From Caballeronia fortuita (GTDB lineage Bacteria; Pseudomonadota; Gammaproteobacteria; Burkholderiales; Burkholderiaceae): a stretch of DNA of 64,000 nucleotides. Shown piece after piece: positions 34,064-42,632 of the stretch. Where the stretch lies: NCBI RefSeq assembly GCF_001544835.2, contig NZ_FCNX02000011.1, positions 1 to 64,000 of the forward strand. The letters run 5' to 3'. The notes under the pieces are model-generated. The model did no database searches. It saw only the letters and a list, made by a program, of their open reading frames with translations, and was not told the origin of the DNA. Position numbers and translations under genes: made by a program. Each line of letters opens with the position of its first letter. Within the stretch, counting starts at the first letter, position 1.

Positions 34064-34651
34064 ATGAAAAGAGCCGTGATTGTCTCGCTCGTCCTCGGCG
34101 CATCAGTGCCGGCCCATGCCTCAGAATACGGCTGCAAAGTGCTGCTGTGCCTCGCGAATCCTGCATCGAACGGTGGCCCCAAGGGCGTTGGCGAATGCGT
34201 ACCGCCCATCAATCAGCTCTATCACGACCTCAGCAAGGGAAGACCGTTCCCGAAGTGCGATCAGGCTGACGGAAATGATGGATCGAGCTACGCCCGTCAG
34301 GTGAACGATCCGTATGACCCATGCCCGGCGCCACTGCTGCCGGCCCAGCGCGGTGCTTATGTTGTCGAGGGCCAGAAACGATCGAGCGGTAATAAAGGTG
34401 GATGGTTCGGAGGCGATGGGACATTCACGCTGAGTGATCAACCTCAATTATCGGAGTCACAGGTCGGGAATAGCTACGCCACGGGCGCTCGGGCGTGTGT
34501 CGGTCAGTCGATCGGCTCGTACACGGCAGGCGGCTATGACAACAGCTACACCGTGGACGTGTTCGACAAAGTGCTCTGGCAGCCACCGCAGAATCCGCGC
34601 GCCATCGACGTCTATATCGACAACAGCTGGCAGCAGCGCGTGCGTTGGTAG
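34064..34651 (+). CDS. TrbM/KikA-like conjugal transfer protein
   Basis: The 195-residue exported protein has a signal peptide (VIVSLVLGASVPAHA) and the TrbM-family pattern EYGCKVLLCLANP, VGECVPPINQLYHDLSKGRPFPKC, with paired cysteines that probably form disulphides. TrbM/KikA proteins are linked to mating-pair formation in IncP, IncN and IncW plasmids. GGAGG precedes the ATG at 34064. It closes the T4SS block. Confidence 0.8.
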   Translation: MKRAVIVSLVLGASVPAHASEYGCKVLLCLANPASNGGPKGVGECVPPINQLYHDLSKGRPFPKCDQADGNDGSSYARQVNDPYDPCPAPLLPAQRGAYVVEGQKRSSGNKGGWFGGDGTFTLSDQPQLSESQVGNSYATGARACVGQSIGSYTAGGYDNSYTVDVFDKVLWQPPQNPRAIDVYIDNSWQQRVRW

Positions 34652-34785
34652 CCGTGTTCGCCCGCTTAATGGTGAGCGCGCTTATCGGTGAGCCCACATA
34701 TGCCGCTTGCGATGCCGGTTCGAAATTAGGTGCGAACTTTTCAATCTCCCCATTGCGGAGTAAATCTGCAAACGGAGCACAATCG

Positions 34786-35034
34786 ATGACCCGACCATTT
34801 CTTGTCCGGTTTGCTGATCTGATTGCCTTCTTGGTGGTCGCCTATGTGATTCTGTCGTTTGCAACGAACCTGATGATTGCAGTGGCCAACTGGCCGGACC
34901 CTGGCCGTTGGATAGCGATTTTCTTTGTCGGCGCCACGGCGATCACCTGCGCAATCAAGATAGGGCCGATTTCGCGGGGGCGTCGACTTGGGACGGATAC
35001 CATGGGACCAATCGTAGGGCTAGCTGATGCGTGA
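34786..35034 (+). CDS. small two-helix membrane protein
   Basis: The 82-residue product has two hydrophobic segments (FADLIAFLVVAYVILSFATNLMIAV and WIAIFFVGATAITCAIKI). GGAG at a suitable distance precedes the ATG at 34786; a longer upstream reading looks random. It is the last rightward gene before the convergent relaxase. Function unknown; a role in conjugation is inferred only from position. Confidence 0.55.
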   Translation: MTRPFLVRFADLIAFLVVAYVILSFATNLMIAVANWPDPGRWIAIFFVGATAITCAIKIGPISRGRRLGTDTMGPIVGLADA

Positions 35035-35097
35035 CGTGTAGCTGACGAAGCGCCGATCAATAGCCGACAATAAGCGCGCGTTCGCTACCGAAACGAC

Positions 35098-38000
35098 CTA
35101 TTTGAATCGACCATAGTCCGAAGGCTTGCGACCGTTTGTCAGCGGTTTGAGAAGGTTCTCAGGCAGTTGGCGTTGCAACCCTTGCATACCCTCTGCTGCC
35201 CCTCCAGGCTGCTTGCCACCGCCGCGGCGTTGCAGTTCGCGTTCCCGCTGAATCGCCAGAGCGGTCGTCTTATCGAATCGGCGTGCGATTGCAGCCGGCA
35301 GTGACTTGACCGAATCCGTGTAGACGCGTGCCTCGTATCGCGCGCGACTGATGGCGACGTAATACAGATTCATCGACGTGGTGCGACTCTTGGTGTCGAG
35401 CGCGATCAACGTCCGGTCGTTGGTCAAGCCTTGTGAACTATGGACGGTCGAGGCATAAGCATGCTCGAGATGAAGCGGTCGTCCGGTCGGTAGATCAATT
35501 GACCGCACCGGCCGGCCTTCCCGGTGCTCGACCGATTCGAGGCTCACAACACCACCGATCACGCCGGCCACGCGCATGCGGTCACCGTTCGTGAGGTCCC
35601 GACCGGCATCATTTCGGTTGATTCGCACGGTGTCTCCGACAGAAAGCTCGGCCCGCTCAAGACGATAGACGCTAAGCTGCGTCACCTTGCGCGGGTTGAT
35701 CGTGGCCGTCGTGCCATCTTGCCGAGATAAAACCAACGCGTTGCCGGGCAGTGCTTCTGACACGCGGTACGTTTCGCCTCGCATCAAGCCCGCTTTCAGG
35801 TAGTCCTTCTCCGGCTGAATCACCATACCGGGTTGATAGCTCGGTGCAAAGCGCCGCTGTGCCTGCGTCATATCTACGCGTGTCAGCGTCTCAAACTCCC
35901 GCCCGTTGCCGGTGAGCGCTAGCGACTCGCGCACCATCCTATTGATTTCGCGACGGGCTTCGTTGGTGCCGGCGACAATCAGTGTGTCACGGCGCTCGGC
36001 TTCGGTGAGGCCAATGTAGTCATTCACGATCGCGCGATGTCGCTCCGTCGGCTCTTTCAGCTCCTCGACGTGTTTGATATGCGCGAGCGATTGGGTGACG
36101 CGCCGCTCTGCTGCGTGTTCCACCGCCGCCTTCAGCTCGTGGTCTTTTTGTCGCTGAACTTCACTGATGCGCGCGGTCTGCATGCCATCGTGTTGGAGTT
36201 GAGCGAATGGTTTGCCCGCCTCAATCGCCTCGGTCTGCTTGGTGTCCCCGATCAGCACCATGCGCGCACCGGACCGCTCAACCGTTCGCATGAGCTGTTC
36301 CATCTGGCGAGCGCCGACGACGCCTGATTCGTCCAATACGATGATCGTCTTGTTGTCGACGGGCTTATCCTTCGACCGAAGGAAACTCGCAAGCGTGTGC
36401 GCTTCGAGTCCCTCGTTCTTGAGCGCCTTGACCTGATTGCCGTAGGGCGCGAGCGCAACGGTACGGTAGCCCTCGTGCATCGTCGAGGCCGACGCCTGTT
36501 TGATGAGGGACACTGCCTGACTGATGGTGTAGGTCTTCCCCGTGCCGGCGTCGCCCTGGATGCCCACAAATCGATTACCTGTGGCGACGATGGTTTCTAC
36601 GGCTGAGCGCTGCCCCGCATTGAGTGTGGACTGTTCGAGTGCCGACCGGACAGCGTCAACGGTCAGAATCGGCGCGACGGCCCCGCGTCCGGTCCTTTCG
36701 ATAGCGAGAATGGCCTTTTCGCGGGCAAGCGCCTGTTGCGTCGTGTATCGCTTCTCGGCCGGCACGAGTGAGCCTTGCCTGATAGCAGTGGCGGCATACT
36801 GCTGCGCCTGCTTGTTCGACCAGCCTTTGAGCTCTTGCAGATAGTTTTTCCAGCCGGCAACGGACAGCGCGGGGCCTTCCTTGCGGTCCGCCATGCGGTA
36901 GGCCGGCACCGCCTCGATGAGCGCGCCCTGCGCGACCAGACGCTTGATCTCGGCGCGCACGTCGCTGGGGCCTGCTAAGCCAACGGCTCGACGCAGCGCG
37001 GTCGCCATGAGCACGCTCTCACGCACGACGGCTTCACGTTCAGTCAGGTGATGGATGGCGTACTGCACGACCGCCTGCGCCGGCGTGAGGCTCGTCGGAA
37101 AACTCGTTGCGGCGACGCGATCGCGCTTTCCGGCCTTAGTACCGCTCTCGCTGTGGCCGACGACGCTGTTGTTCGCCCCGCCGCTCACTGCGCTGTTCAC
37201 CCCGCCGCCTACCTTGCCGCTTGTGTGCCTGCCCTCCCCGGCTGCTCTGCGCTCTCGGTCGCCGTTCGCGTCATAACTCCGGCCATCGAGCCGTGAGTTC
37301 GGGCTATATTCAATTCCGAGGTCGCGGCTTTTCTCAACCCAGTATTGCTTCACGATCTCACGGTCGGACTCGTCCTTGCGCGGGCGTGTAGCGAGCGCAA
37401 TTACCTGCTTTTCGAGCGTGGTTGCGCTCGCGCGCGTCTTACCCTCGTTCGCCAAGGCCTCTTCAATGACTCGGCTGCGCGCTGAAAACGCTTCGATCTG
37501 GTCGCGACTGATGTGAGCGAGCTCAAAGTTGCCCTTGTCGTCAACCAGGCGGATCGAGTAGCCAACTGCCTGCAGGCCTTTTGCCAGCTCGGCCTTATAA
37601 ATCGCATCGACCTCGTGCTGGACGCGAAAAATGTCCTCGTTCGCGAGCGCACGCCAGGCACCATCGGCGCGCCGTGTCATGTTCATCACGACCGAGTGCG
37701 TGTGCAACTGGGGATCCTTAGCCCGACTCATCTCGTGACGGAACTTGGCGATGGTCATGTTGCCCGTGCGCTCACGGTAGCTCTTGCCCTTGACCTTCTT
37801 GCGGGCCTCGGCAAGTTGCTCGACTTGTTCGAGCGCGCGGGTCACGGCGCGGTCGTGCGCAGCGGTCACTTCGCGGTCGCCAGCAACTAGCGCTTGCATC
37901 GAAACTGACTTTGGCGCCGAGAACGTGAGATCGAGCCCCATGCGCTTCTTGCTGTCGATGGGGTCAAACGTCGTCTGGATACGCTCGCCGTTGGGAAGCT

Positions 38001-38178
38001 GGCCGTCCAAAAGACGCGAGAGCTGTGCCTGTTCGATGGGTCCAGTGAGCCCGAGGTGCCGCGCCCCTTCGCCCTGCCACTCGCCAGGATTTTCCTTGGC
38101 ATAGTAGTCATCGGCCGACGAGAAGTAGTGGGCGGCGGCGTACTGATTGTTGCCGCGAATCGGGGTCACGTTGAGCAT
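35098..38178 (-). CDS. trwC: MobF-family relaxase-helicase (TrwC/TraI)
   Basis: The 1026-residue protein nicks oriT and unwinds the plasmid for transfer. Tyr18 and Tyr25/26 (AHYFSSADDYYAKE) match TrwC's catalytic Tyr18 and Tyr26. The metal-binding histidines are in DPQLHTHSVVMN, about residues 155-163. The helicase part has Walker A GDAGTGKTYTI near 540, Walker B VLDESGVVG near 611, and motif VHSSQGLTND near the end. The start at 38178 follows GGGAGGG; a 32-residue upstream extension lies inside the coupling-protein gene and has no similarity. The stop is convergent with the small membrane protein gene. Confidence 0.94.
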   Translation of the reverse strand: MLNVTPIRGNNQYAAAHYFSSADDYYAKENPGEWQGEGARHLGLTGPIEQAQLSRLLDGQLPNGERIQTTFDPIDSKKRMGLDLTFSAPKSVSMQALVAGDREVTAAHDRAVTRALEQVEQLAEARKKVKGKSYRERTGNMTIAKFRHEMSRAKDPQLHTHSVVMNMTRRADGAWRALANEDIFRVQHEVDAIYKAELAKGLQAVGYSIRLVDDKGNFELAHISRDQIEAFSARSRVIEEALANEGKTRASATTLEKQVIALATRPRKDESDREIVKQYWVEKSRDLGIEYSPNSRLDGRSYDANGDRERRAAGEGRHTSGKVGGGVNSAVSGGANNSVVGHSESGTKAGKRDRVAATSFPTSLTPAQAVVQYAIHHLTEREAVVRESVLMATALRRAVGLAGPSDVRAEIKRLVAQGALIEAVPAYRMADRKEGPALSVAGWKNYLQELKGWSNKQAQQYAATAIRQGSLVPAEKRYTTQQALAREKAILAIERTGRGAVAPILTVDAVRSALEQSTLNAGQRSAVETIVATGNRFVGIQGDAGTGKTYTISQAVSLIKQASASTMHEGYRTVALAPYGNQVKALKNEGLEAHTLASFLRSKDKPVDNKTIIVLDESGVVGARQMEQLMRTVERSGARMVLIGDTKQTEAIEAGKPFAQLQHDGMQTARISEVQRQKDHELKAAVEHAAERRVTQSLAHIKHVEELKEPTERHRAIVNDYIGLTEAERRDTLIVAGTNEARREINRMVRESLALTGNGREFETLTRVDMTQAQRRFAPSYQPGMVIQPEKDYLKAGLMRGETYRVSEALPGNALVLSRQDGTTATINPRKVTQLSVYRLERAELSVGDTVRINRNDAGRDLTNGDRMRVAGVIGGVVSLESVEHREGRPVRSIDLPTGRPLHLEHAYASTVHSSQGLTNDRTLIALDTKSRTTSMNLYYVAISRARYEARVYTDSVKSLPAAIARRFDKTTALAIQRERELQRRGGGKQPGGAAEGMQGLQRQLPENLLKPLTNGRKPSDYGRFK

Positions 38179-38191
38179 GGCCAACCCTCCC

Positions 38192-39805
38192 TCACTTGAT
38201 CTCGATTGCTGTGGCTCGATGCGGATACTTGATGTATCGCAGCTTGATTTTGGCGATGGGGAAGTCTTCGCCAAACATGACGTAACCCTCCAGATCTTTC
38301 AAGAACGAGATTTCTGAATCCATCACGACCGGTTCGGGTGGGCTTGTGACCATGTTGCGGCTGCGCCCTCCCCCGCCGCCAGCAGCGCCACCGCCTGCGT
38401 TCGTTGTGATCTGGACTCGCTCTACCTGATGCTTGCCGAGGATCTCGCTTGCTTTGTCGGTATTGAGCGCATTCGACCCGCCGAAAATAAGGTAATTGCG
38501 AAAGCACCCAAGCAGGGTTCGCGCGGCGTCCTTGCCATAGGTTTCGTCGAGTTGTGCCCAATCCTGAATCGAGGCGGCCATGCGCAGACCGTGCTTCCGG
38601 CCCTTCGTTGCAGCCGGCACGAAGGATTCGAGCTTGCCGAGCGATTCCAACTCGTCGAGGAAGAGCCAAAGCCGCCGTGCGAGCGGCACAGAGTTATCCG
38701 GGATGCTCATGATGGTGGCGCAGATCGTGTCGATCCACGTCGCCACGAGTGGACGCTGCGTCGTGCGCATGTCCTCGCGCCACGTGATGAACAAGTTGCC
38801 CGCATTCGGATCGTGCACCCATTTGTATAGCGAGAACTCGCCCTTTGTCATGAACCGAAGCGGCCGCACATATTTGTTCATCATGAACTGGATCGAGGCG
38901 ACTGCCTTCTCCGCATTCTCGCGGAAATAGCCCTGAGAATCGGTATTCGCCAGAAATGCCTGAATCACCCCGCCATCCTCGCGCACGAGGAGATTGACGA
39001 GCGCGTCCTGGTCGGGGTTATTGGTCTCGACAAGCTTCCGCATTGTGTCGGCGAGTACGTCGCGCGTGTACGCGCACCACTGCTCGTCGGTCGGATCAAT
39101 CTGCGGGGGAATGATGCTTCGCGCCATCCGGTCGAAGTCGTGAATGCCGCGGATCTCGTTGAAAATGGTCCAACCGGCTGATCGTTGGTCAAACGGATTG
39201 AGAATGATGTCGCCGGGAAAGCTGAACTTCGAATAGAACGTGCCGTTCGGATCAACCACGGCCATCTTGTCGCGGCGCTTCACGGCTGATGCAATCATGC
39301 TCTCCATGGCGACCGACTTACCTGCCCCGATGGTCGCGCAAATCAGCGTGTTCCGGTTCTCAAGGTGTAATGGCATGGGCATCCGACCGATCATGATGGC
39401 GGGCAGGTCGGGTTTCCCAAGGCTCGCCACCCCGGAGTCGGCCACGCTCTTAAGTTCCGCGCGAAGACGGCGATTTTCTCGTCGATTCGCGGCCTTGACC
39501 TGTTGTTTGACACCGTGCCAGTTGGCCATGCGCGCACCACGCAGCCATCGGTGATACCGGGCGCCGCGGAATCCGTCGTCACCATACTCGTGCAGCAGAT
39601 ATGCGGCGGTTGCTGCAAGACCGAGACCGAGCAGCACGCCACTCGCGATGAGGGGATTGTGCGGTGTCGTATGGAGGGCTGCCGTGAGCGCTTCCGGGAG
39701 CGGACGCAGCGGTACGTTCGCGGCGTACGTGCCGGCGAGCCAGCCGGCAATGGGTAAGCTCACGCCAAAAAGCAGTGTTGCGTTCTCCGTTTCATGCTTT
39801 TGCAT
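38192..39805 (-). CDS. trwB: type IV coupling protein (TrwB/TraD/VirD4)
   Basis: The 537-residue protein has two N-terminal membrane helices (about 11-30 and 52-72) and an AAA-type motor domain. Walker A ATIGAGKSVAM is near residues 157-167, Walker B LWLFLDELESLGKL near 370, and a Gly-rich stretch (NAGGGAAGGGGG) lies before the C-terminus. It delivers the relaxase-DNA complex to the VirB channel. It starts within the preceding small gene and ends 13 bases before the relaxase start, giving a tight trwA-x-trwB-trwC-type operon. Confidence 0.93.
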   Translation of the reverse strand: MQKHETENATLLFGVSLPIAGWLAGTYAANVPLRPLPEALTAALHTTPHNPLIASGVLLGLGLAATAAYLLHEYGDDGFRGARYHRWLRGARMANWHGVKQQVKAANRRENRRLRAELKSVADSGVASLGKPDLPAIMIGRMPMPLHLENRNTLICATIGAGKSVAMESMIASAVKRRDKMAVVDPNGTFYSKFSFPGDIILNPFDQRSAGWTIFNEIRGIHDFDRMARSIIPPQIDPTDEQWCAYTRDVLADTMRKLVETNNPDQDALVNLLVREDGGVIQAFLANTDSQGYFRENAEKAVASIQFMMNKYVRPLRFMTKGEFSLYKWVHDPNAGNLFITWREDMRTTQRPLVATWIDTICATIMSIPDNSVPLARRLWLFLDELESLGKLESFVPAATKGRKHGLRMAASIQDWAQLDETYGKDAARTLLGCFRNYLIFGGSNALNTDKASEILGKHQVERVQITTNAGGGAAGGGGGRSRNMVTSPPEPVVMDSEISFLKDLEGYVMFGEDFPIAKIKLRYIKYPHRATAIEIK

Positions 39806-40004
39806 CGGCTTCGCCCCTGCTCGATCCGATCACTGCGTCACATCGCCGGGCGAGCCACCCAGCCAGTATCTGTGCATCAGAAGCCGCGTCAACGCAATCG
39901 CGCCGCAGGGCGCTCATCAGTGCGTCGCGCAGCCAGTGGCTCATGCTCGGTGCGTCGAGTGCGGCCTGAATGTCTGCGTCGATTTGTTCAATTGATTCTG
40001 ACAT
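39792..40004 (-). CDS. small protein between the relaxosome accessory and coupling-protein genes
   Basis: The 70-residue product starts at a TGATG overlap with the upstream gene and runs into the coupling-protein gene. It is helical and acidic at the start (ESIEQIDADIQAALDAPSMSHWLRDALMSALRRD). I do not recognise a family. R388 has no gene at this place as I recall it, so it may be a lineage-specific mobilisation factor. Confidence 0.65.
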   Translation of the reverse strand: MSESIEQIDADIQAALDAPSMSHWLRDALMSALRRDCVDAASDAQILAGWLARRCDAVIGSSRGEADAKA

Positions 40005-40411
40005 CACGCATCCTCTGAAAAGCGGGTTATCAGCGAAGCGAGTTCTGGAGATGAGGCAGCAAGTAACTCCGCCAGCATCCCGGCACCTGACACGGCGTGC
40101 TCGCATGCAAGCATGAGATCGTTGAGCTCGCCGGTCGTCGCTTTCTTGCGCATCAAAAAGAGGAGCGCGGACAGCAGCGTGTGCGCGGTTTGTTGGCTAC
40201 GCTCAATTTCCGCGAGTCGGCCGAGGAGCTCTTGCCGCTCAGCCCACGACTCCATGTTGTCGCGGGCCGCTTCTCGCTGGCCCTCACGACTCATGGCTTT
40301 ATCGCGAATATATTTCGAAAGGTGCTTGTAGCCGGCTAATGCGGCAGCTTCCTCGACCCTGCGGCGATCCTCCTCTGAAAACCAGACTGGGATCGATTTG
40401 CCTGTGCTCAT
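40004..40411 (-). CDS. relaxosome accessory protein (TrwA/MobC-like)
   Basis: The 135-residue product has an N-terminal ribbon-helix-helix (IPVWFSEEDRRRVEEAAALAGYKHLSKYIRDKAM) followed by a helical oligomerisation part. This is the build of TrwA/MobC accessory proteins that bind oriT, stimulate nicking and repress their operon. It is the first gene leftward from oriT, exactly where trwA sits in R388. Divergent stb-like genes lie on the other side. Confidence 0.82.
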   Translation of the reverse strand: MSTGKSIPVWFSEEDRRRVEEAAALAGYKHLSKYIRDKAMSREGQREAARDNMESWAERQELLGRLAEIERSQQTAHTLLSALLFLMRKKATTGELNDLMLACEHAVSGAGMLAELLAASSPELASLITRFSEDA

Positions 40412-40693
40412 GCGTCGTCATCCCCTTTGTTAAAGCTAGAGTAACTGATTCTTCTGACCTATAGTATTGTCTATAGGTATCAAACGAGCAAACACATAGC
40501 TCTCCTGTGAATTCCTATAGCAACGCTATAGAGCCAAAGTAGTGTCACTTTTCGTTTGCGCCCGGTCATATCAAGGGTTTGCATTCCCGAAGGGGGTGCG
40601 TGATGTGTATCGAGATTTCTGGCCTGTTAAGGACAGGGATCTCTAGGGTTAAGGGCGTGAAAAGCATCCAGCCCGAAGGGCGTAGGCGAAGCG
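40412..40693 (+). other. oriT: origin of transfer (oriT) with R388-type nic core
   Basis: Between the divergent mobilisation and stb-like operons lies ACCTATAG-tattgt-CTATAGGT (40457-40478), a perfect 8-bp inverted repeat containing TATTGTCTATAG. R388 is nicked in TATTGTCT/ATAG, so the predicted nic is between 40472 and 40473 on the plus strand. A second CTATAG-caacg-CTATAG follows at 40515-40531, and short hairpins such as GCCCGAAGGGC lie further right. With the 5' end at 40473, the stb, par and rep genes would enter the recipient first and the tra genes last. The nic core is recalled from the literature and not searched. Confidence 0.75.
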
Positions 40694-40804
40694 GATGCAA
40701 ATGCGTAGCACAGAGGTTGCAAAACAGATGCAGGTTGGTAGTATGAAGAATGCGTGAGAGATGCAGTAGGACTGCGTATCAATAGCTCGGAGGATGCATG
40801 AATG
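40694..40804 (+). repeat. 11-bp periodic StbA-type binding array upstream of stbA
   Basis: GATGCA occurs at 40694, 40727, 40760 and 40793, exactly 33 bases apart. On the same 11-base grid, TGC recurs at 40696, 40718, 40729, 40751, 40762, 40773 and 40795, and AGC at 40707 and 40784. R388 StbA binds 9-bp repeats (TTGCATCAT and variants; the complement contains GATGCAA) separated by 2 bp, i.e. the same 11-bp period. The last unit overlaps the ribosome-binding site of the downstream gene, predicting autorepression. Confidence 0.78.
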
Positions 40805-41266
40805 CCGCAACGTGACGTGATGCAGGCTTTGACGGCATTGGAGCCAAAAACCAAAGCGGCGAAAGTGCGCGAAGTGATGCCGGTGATCGAACAGAGGATC
40901 GCTGCAGGCGTGCGGATCGCGGATATCCTCAAAGCCCTGAGAGATAGCGGAATCGATCTGAGCGAAGCGACATTGAAAAGTTATCTGTACCGATACAGGC
41001 AGAAAACGCACGTCGAGCGAGAGAATGCGGGGCAGAGAATTCCGTCTAATGCCCGGCAGGCTAGCGCCACCGAACCAGTGTCACAACGACACTACCCTGA
41101 CTCATCTTCGATCAACGATTCAGATTCACCAGCAAACCGGGCCTCGCAAGGGCCGATCTCGATGCAGGAGCTTGACCGTCTGATGAAGCCTGACCCGGCT
41201 GAACAAGCCGAGAAGCTCGAACGTTATGAACGCCTGGCCAAACAGCAACGGAGGAGTCGCAAATGA
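40802..41266 (+). CDS. stbA: StbA-like DNA-binding protein
   Basis: The 154-residue product has an N-terminal helical DNA-binding part with a helix-turn-helix (MPVIEQRIAAGVRIADILKALRDSGIDLSEATLKSYLYRYRQK), a Ser/Pro-rich linker and a C-terminal helix. In R388, StbA binds 11-bp-spaced repeats beside oriT, ensures stable inheritance and restrains conjugation. The gene position, the repeat array upstream and the following ATPase and membrane genes all fit. CGGAGGA precedes the ATG; the stop overlaps the next start (ATGA). Confidence 0.85.
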   Translation: MPQRDVMQALTALEPKTKAAKVREVMPVIEQRIAAGVRIADILKALRDSGIDLSEATLKSYLYRYRQKTHVERENAGQRIPSNARQASATEPVSQRHYPDSSSINDSDSPANRASQGPISMQELDRLMKPDPAEQAEKLERYERLAKQQRRSRK

Positions 41267-41967
41267 AAGTCGCCGTCATCAACTTCAGTGGAAATCCGGG
41301 TAAAACGACGCTCGTAGATAACCTCCTCGGTCCGCGCATGAACGCACCGAAGTTCGAGGTCGAAACGATCAATGCGGGATCGTCCAGCAGTGGTGCAGAA
41401 CGCCTCAAGGGCAAGGACTACGGAGGGCTACAAGAGGATCTGATGACGCTCGATTCGGCGATCGTGGATGTCGGGGCATCGAACGTCGAGGAATTTATCA
41501 AGCAGATGAGCCAGTTCGACGGCTCACATGAAGAGTTCGACTATTTCATCGTGCCCGCGGTAAGTGAGAAGAAACAGCAGATCGACACGGTCACCACCAT
41601 CGAGACATTGGCTGCCCTCGGTGTCCCGGCCAAGAGAATCCGCGTGGTGTTCAACAAGGTCGACTCCGAAGATGCGAACGATGTGCCGCGGCTGTTCAGC
41701 ACGGTTTTTGGCCTTCACACAGAACGCAAATGCTTCACACTGAAACCGGAAGCAGCGGTGTTCAGAAACGAGATTTTCGAGCGGTTACGTGTTCTCAAAA
41801 AGAGTGTTTCGGAGATCGTCGCGGATGGGACCGACTATAGAGCGATGCTGCGCGAAGCGACTGACGAAGACACGAAGGCGCGTGCAGTCAGCATGATTTC
41901 GGCGCAGCGACTCGCGAAGTCCGCGCACAAAAACTTGGACGACGTGTACAAGATTCTATTCAAGTAA
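41263..41967 (+). CDS. stbB: StbB-like P-loop ATPase
   Basis: The 234-residue protein has a P-loop at its very N-terminus (VINFSGNPGKTTLVDNLL, residues 6-20) and an Asp-containing switch (DSAIVDVGASNVEEF), placing it near ParA/MinD-type ATPases. In R388, StbB is required for conjugation and counteracts StbA. VIPA-like VPAVSEKKQQIDTV and VFNKVDSED resemble the usual strand-loop motifs. It overlaps stbA by four bases. Confidence 0.85.
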   Translation: MKVAVINFSGNPGKTTLVDNLLGPRMNAPKFEVETINAGSSSSGAERLKGKDYGGLQEDLMTLDSAIVDVGASNVEEFIKQMSQFDGSHEEFDYFIVPAVSEKKQQIDTVTTIETLAALGVPAKRIRVVFNKVDSEDANDVPRLFSTVFGLHTERKCFTLKPEAAVFRNEIFERLRVLKKSVSEIVADGTDYRAMLREATDEDTKARAVSMISAQRLAKSAHKNLDDVYKILFK

Positions 41968-41978
41968 CGGGGGACGTC

Positions 41979-42371
41979 ATGGGTGGCAATGTATCCACCG
42001 TACGCGAAGCGCTGATGGCGGAGCTATTGCAAGATGCCGATGCGCTTGTGCGGCGCTTCGAGCAGGCTGATGAGGTACTGTCCGGCAAAATCGAGCGGGC
42101 AACGACCGACGCGGCAGCCAAGGCGTTCCTCGCTGCAAAGCTCAATTTCGAGTCTGTCATCGAGCAGAACAGCAACAAGCTCCTGGAGGCGGGCCGCGTA
42201 GCAGCGGCACAGGTCGGGAATCAACTCAACAGTGGCGCTGTCCAACTTGTGGCCGCCAATGCGGCGTTTGAACACAAAGCGCGGCGGCTCGTGATGCTGC
42301 TTGGAGTATTCGCGCTGACTGCTGGCATCGTCGGCGGCTTTATCGGAAGTAAGCTGGCCGCCGGCATGTGA
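41979..42371 (+). CDS. stbC: StbC-like membrane protein
   Basis: The 130-residue product is mostly helical and ends in a single hydrophobic segment (RRLVMLLGVFALTAGIVGGFIGSKLAAGM). Position after the ATPase gene and the C-terminal anchor match stbC of R388, whose role is unclear. A strong terminator follows at 42488-42514. Confidence 0.72.
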   Translation: MGGNVSTVREALMAELLQDADALVRRFEQADEVLSGKIERATTDAAAKAFLAAKLNFESVIEQNSNKLLEAGRVAAAQVGNQLNSGAVQLVAANAAFEHKARRLVMLLGVFALTAGIVGGFIGSKLAAGM

Positions 42372-42487
42372 GGGATGCGCAGATCGCCAAACACGCCTAC
42401 TCATCCACGTGAAAGGGGTGCCGACGTTACCTTCCTTTGAACGGAAGTCCGCTCGCAGCGAAGCATTCGCCATGCTGCGACACGCTT

Positions 42488-42514
42488 GCGCGCCGGAACG
42501 GCGCGCAGTTTTTT
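42488..42514 (+). terminator. Rho-independent terminator of the stb-like operon
   Basis: GCGCGCC-ggaac-GGCGCGC followed by ag and six Ts. A 7-bp GC stem and T-run on the plus strand, about 120 bases after stbC. Confidence 0.85.
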
Positions 42515-42632
42515 CTGCTTCCTCCGCTCTTTGTAGACAGCATCGCGCTCCTCCCTCCTGCCATCAACTCTGGCTAGAGCATTAGCGGTCGGGGTCGGCC
42601 TCAGATGGTTAGTTGCGCTCCCGCGCCGCAGG

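Noticed and set aside
40694..40800. 33-bp regular repeats as a possible CRISPR array
   Set aside because: Only six bases are conserved per period, the grid is really 11 bp, and no cas gene is near; StbA-type sites explain it.
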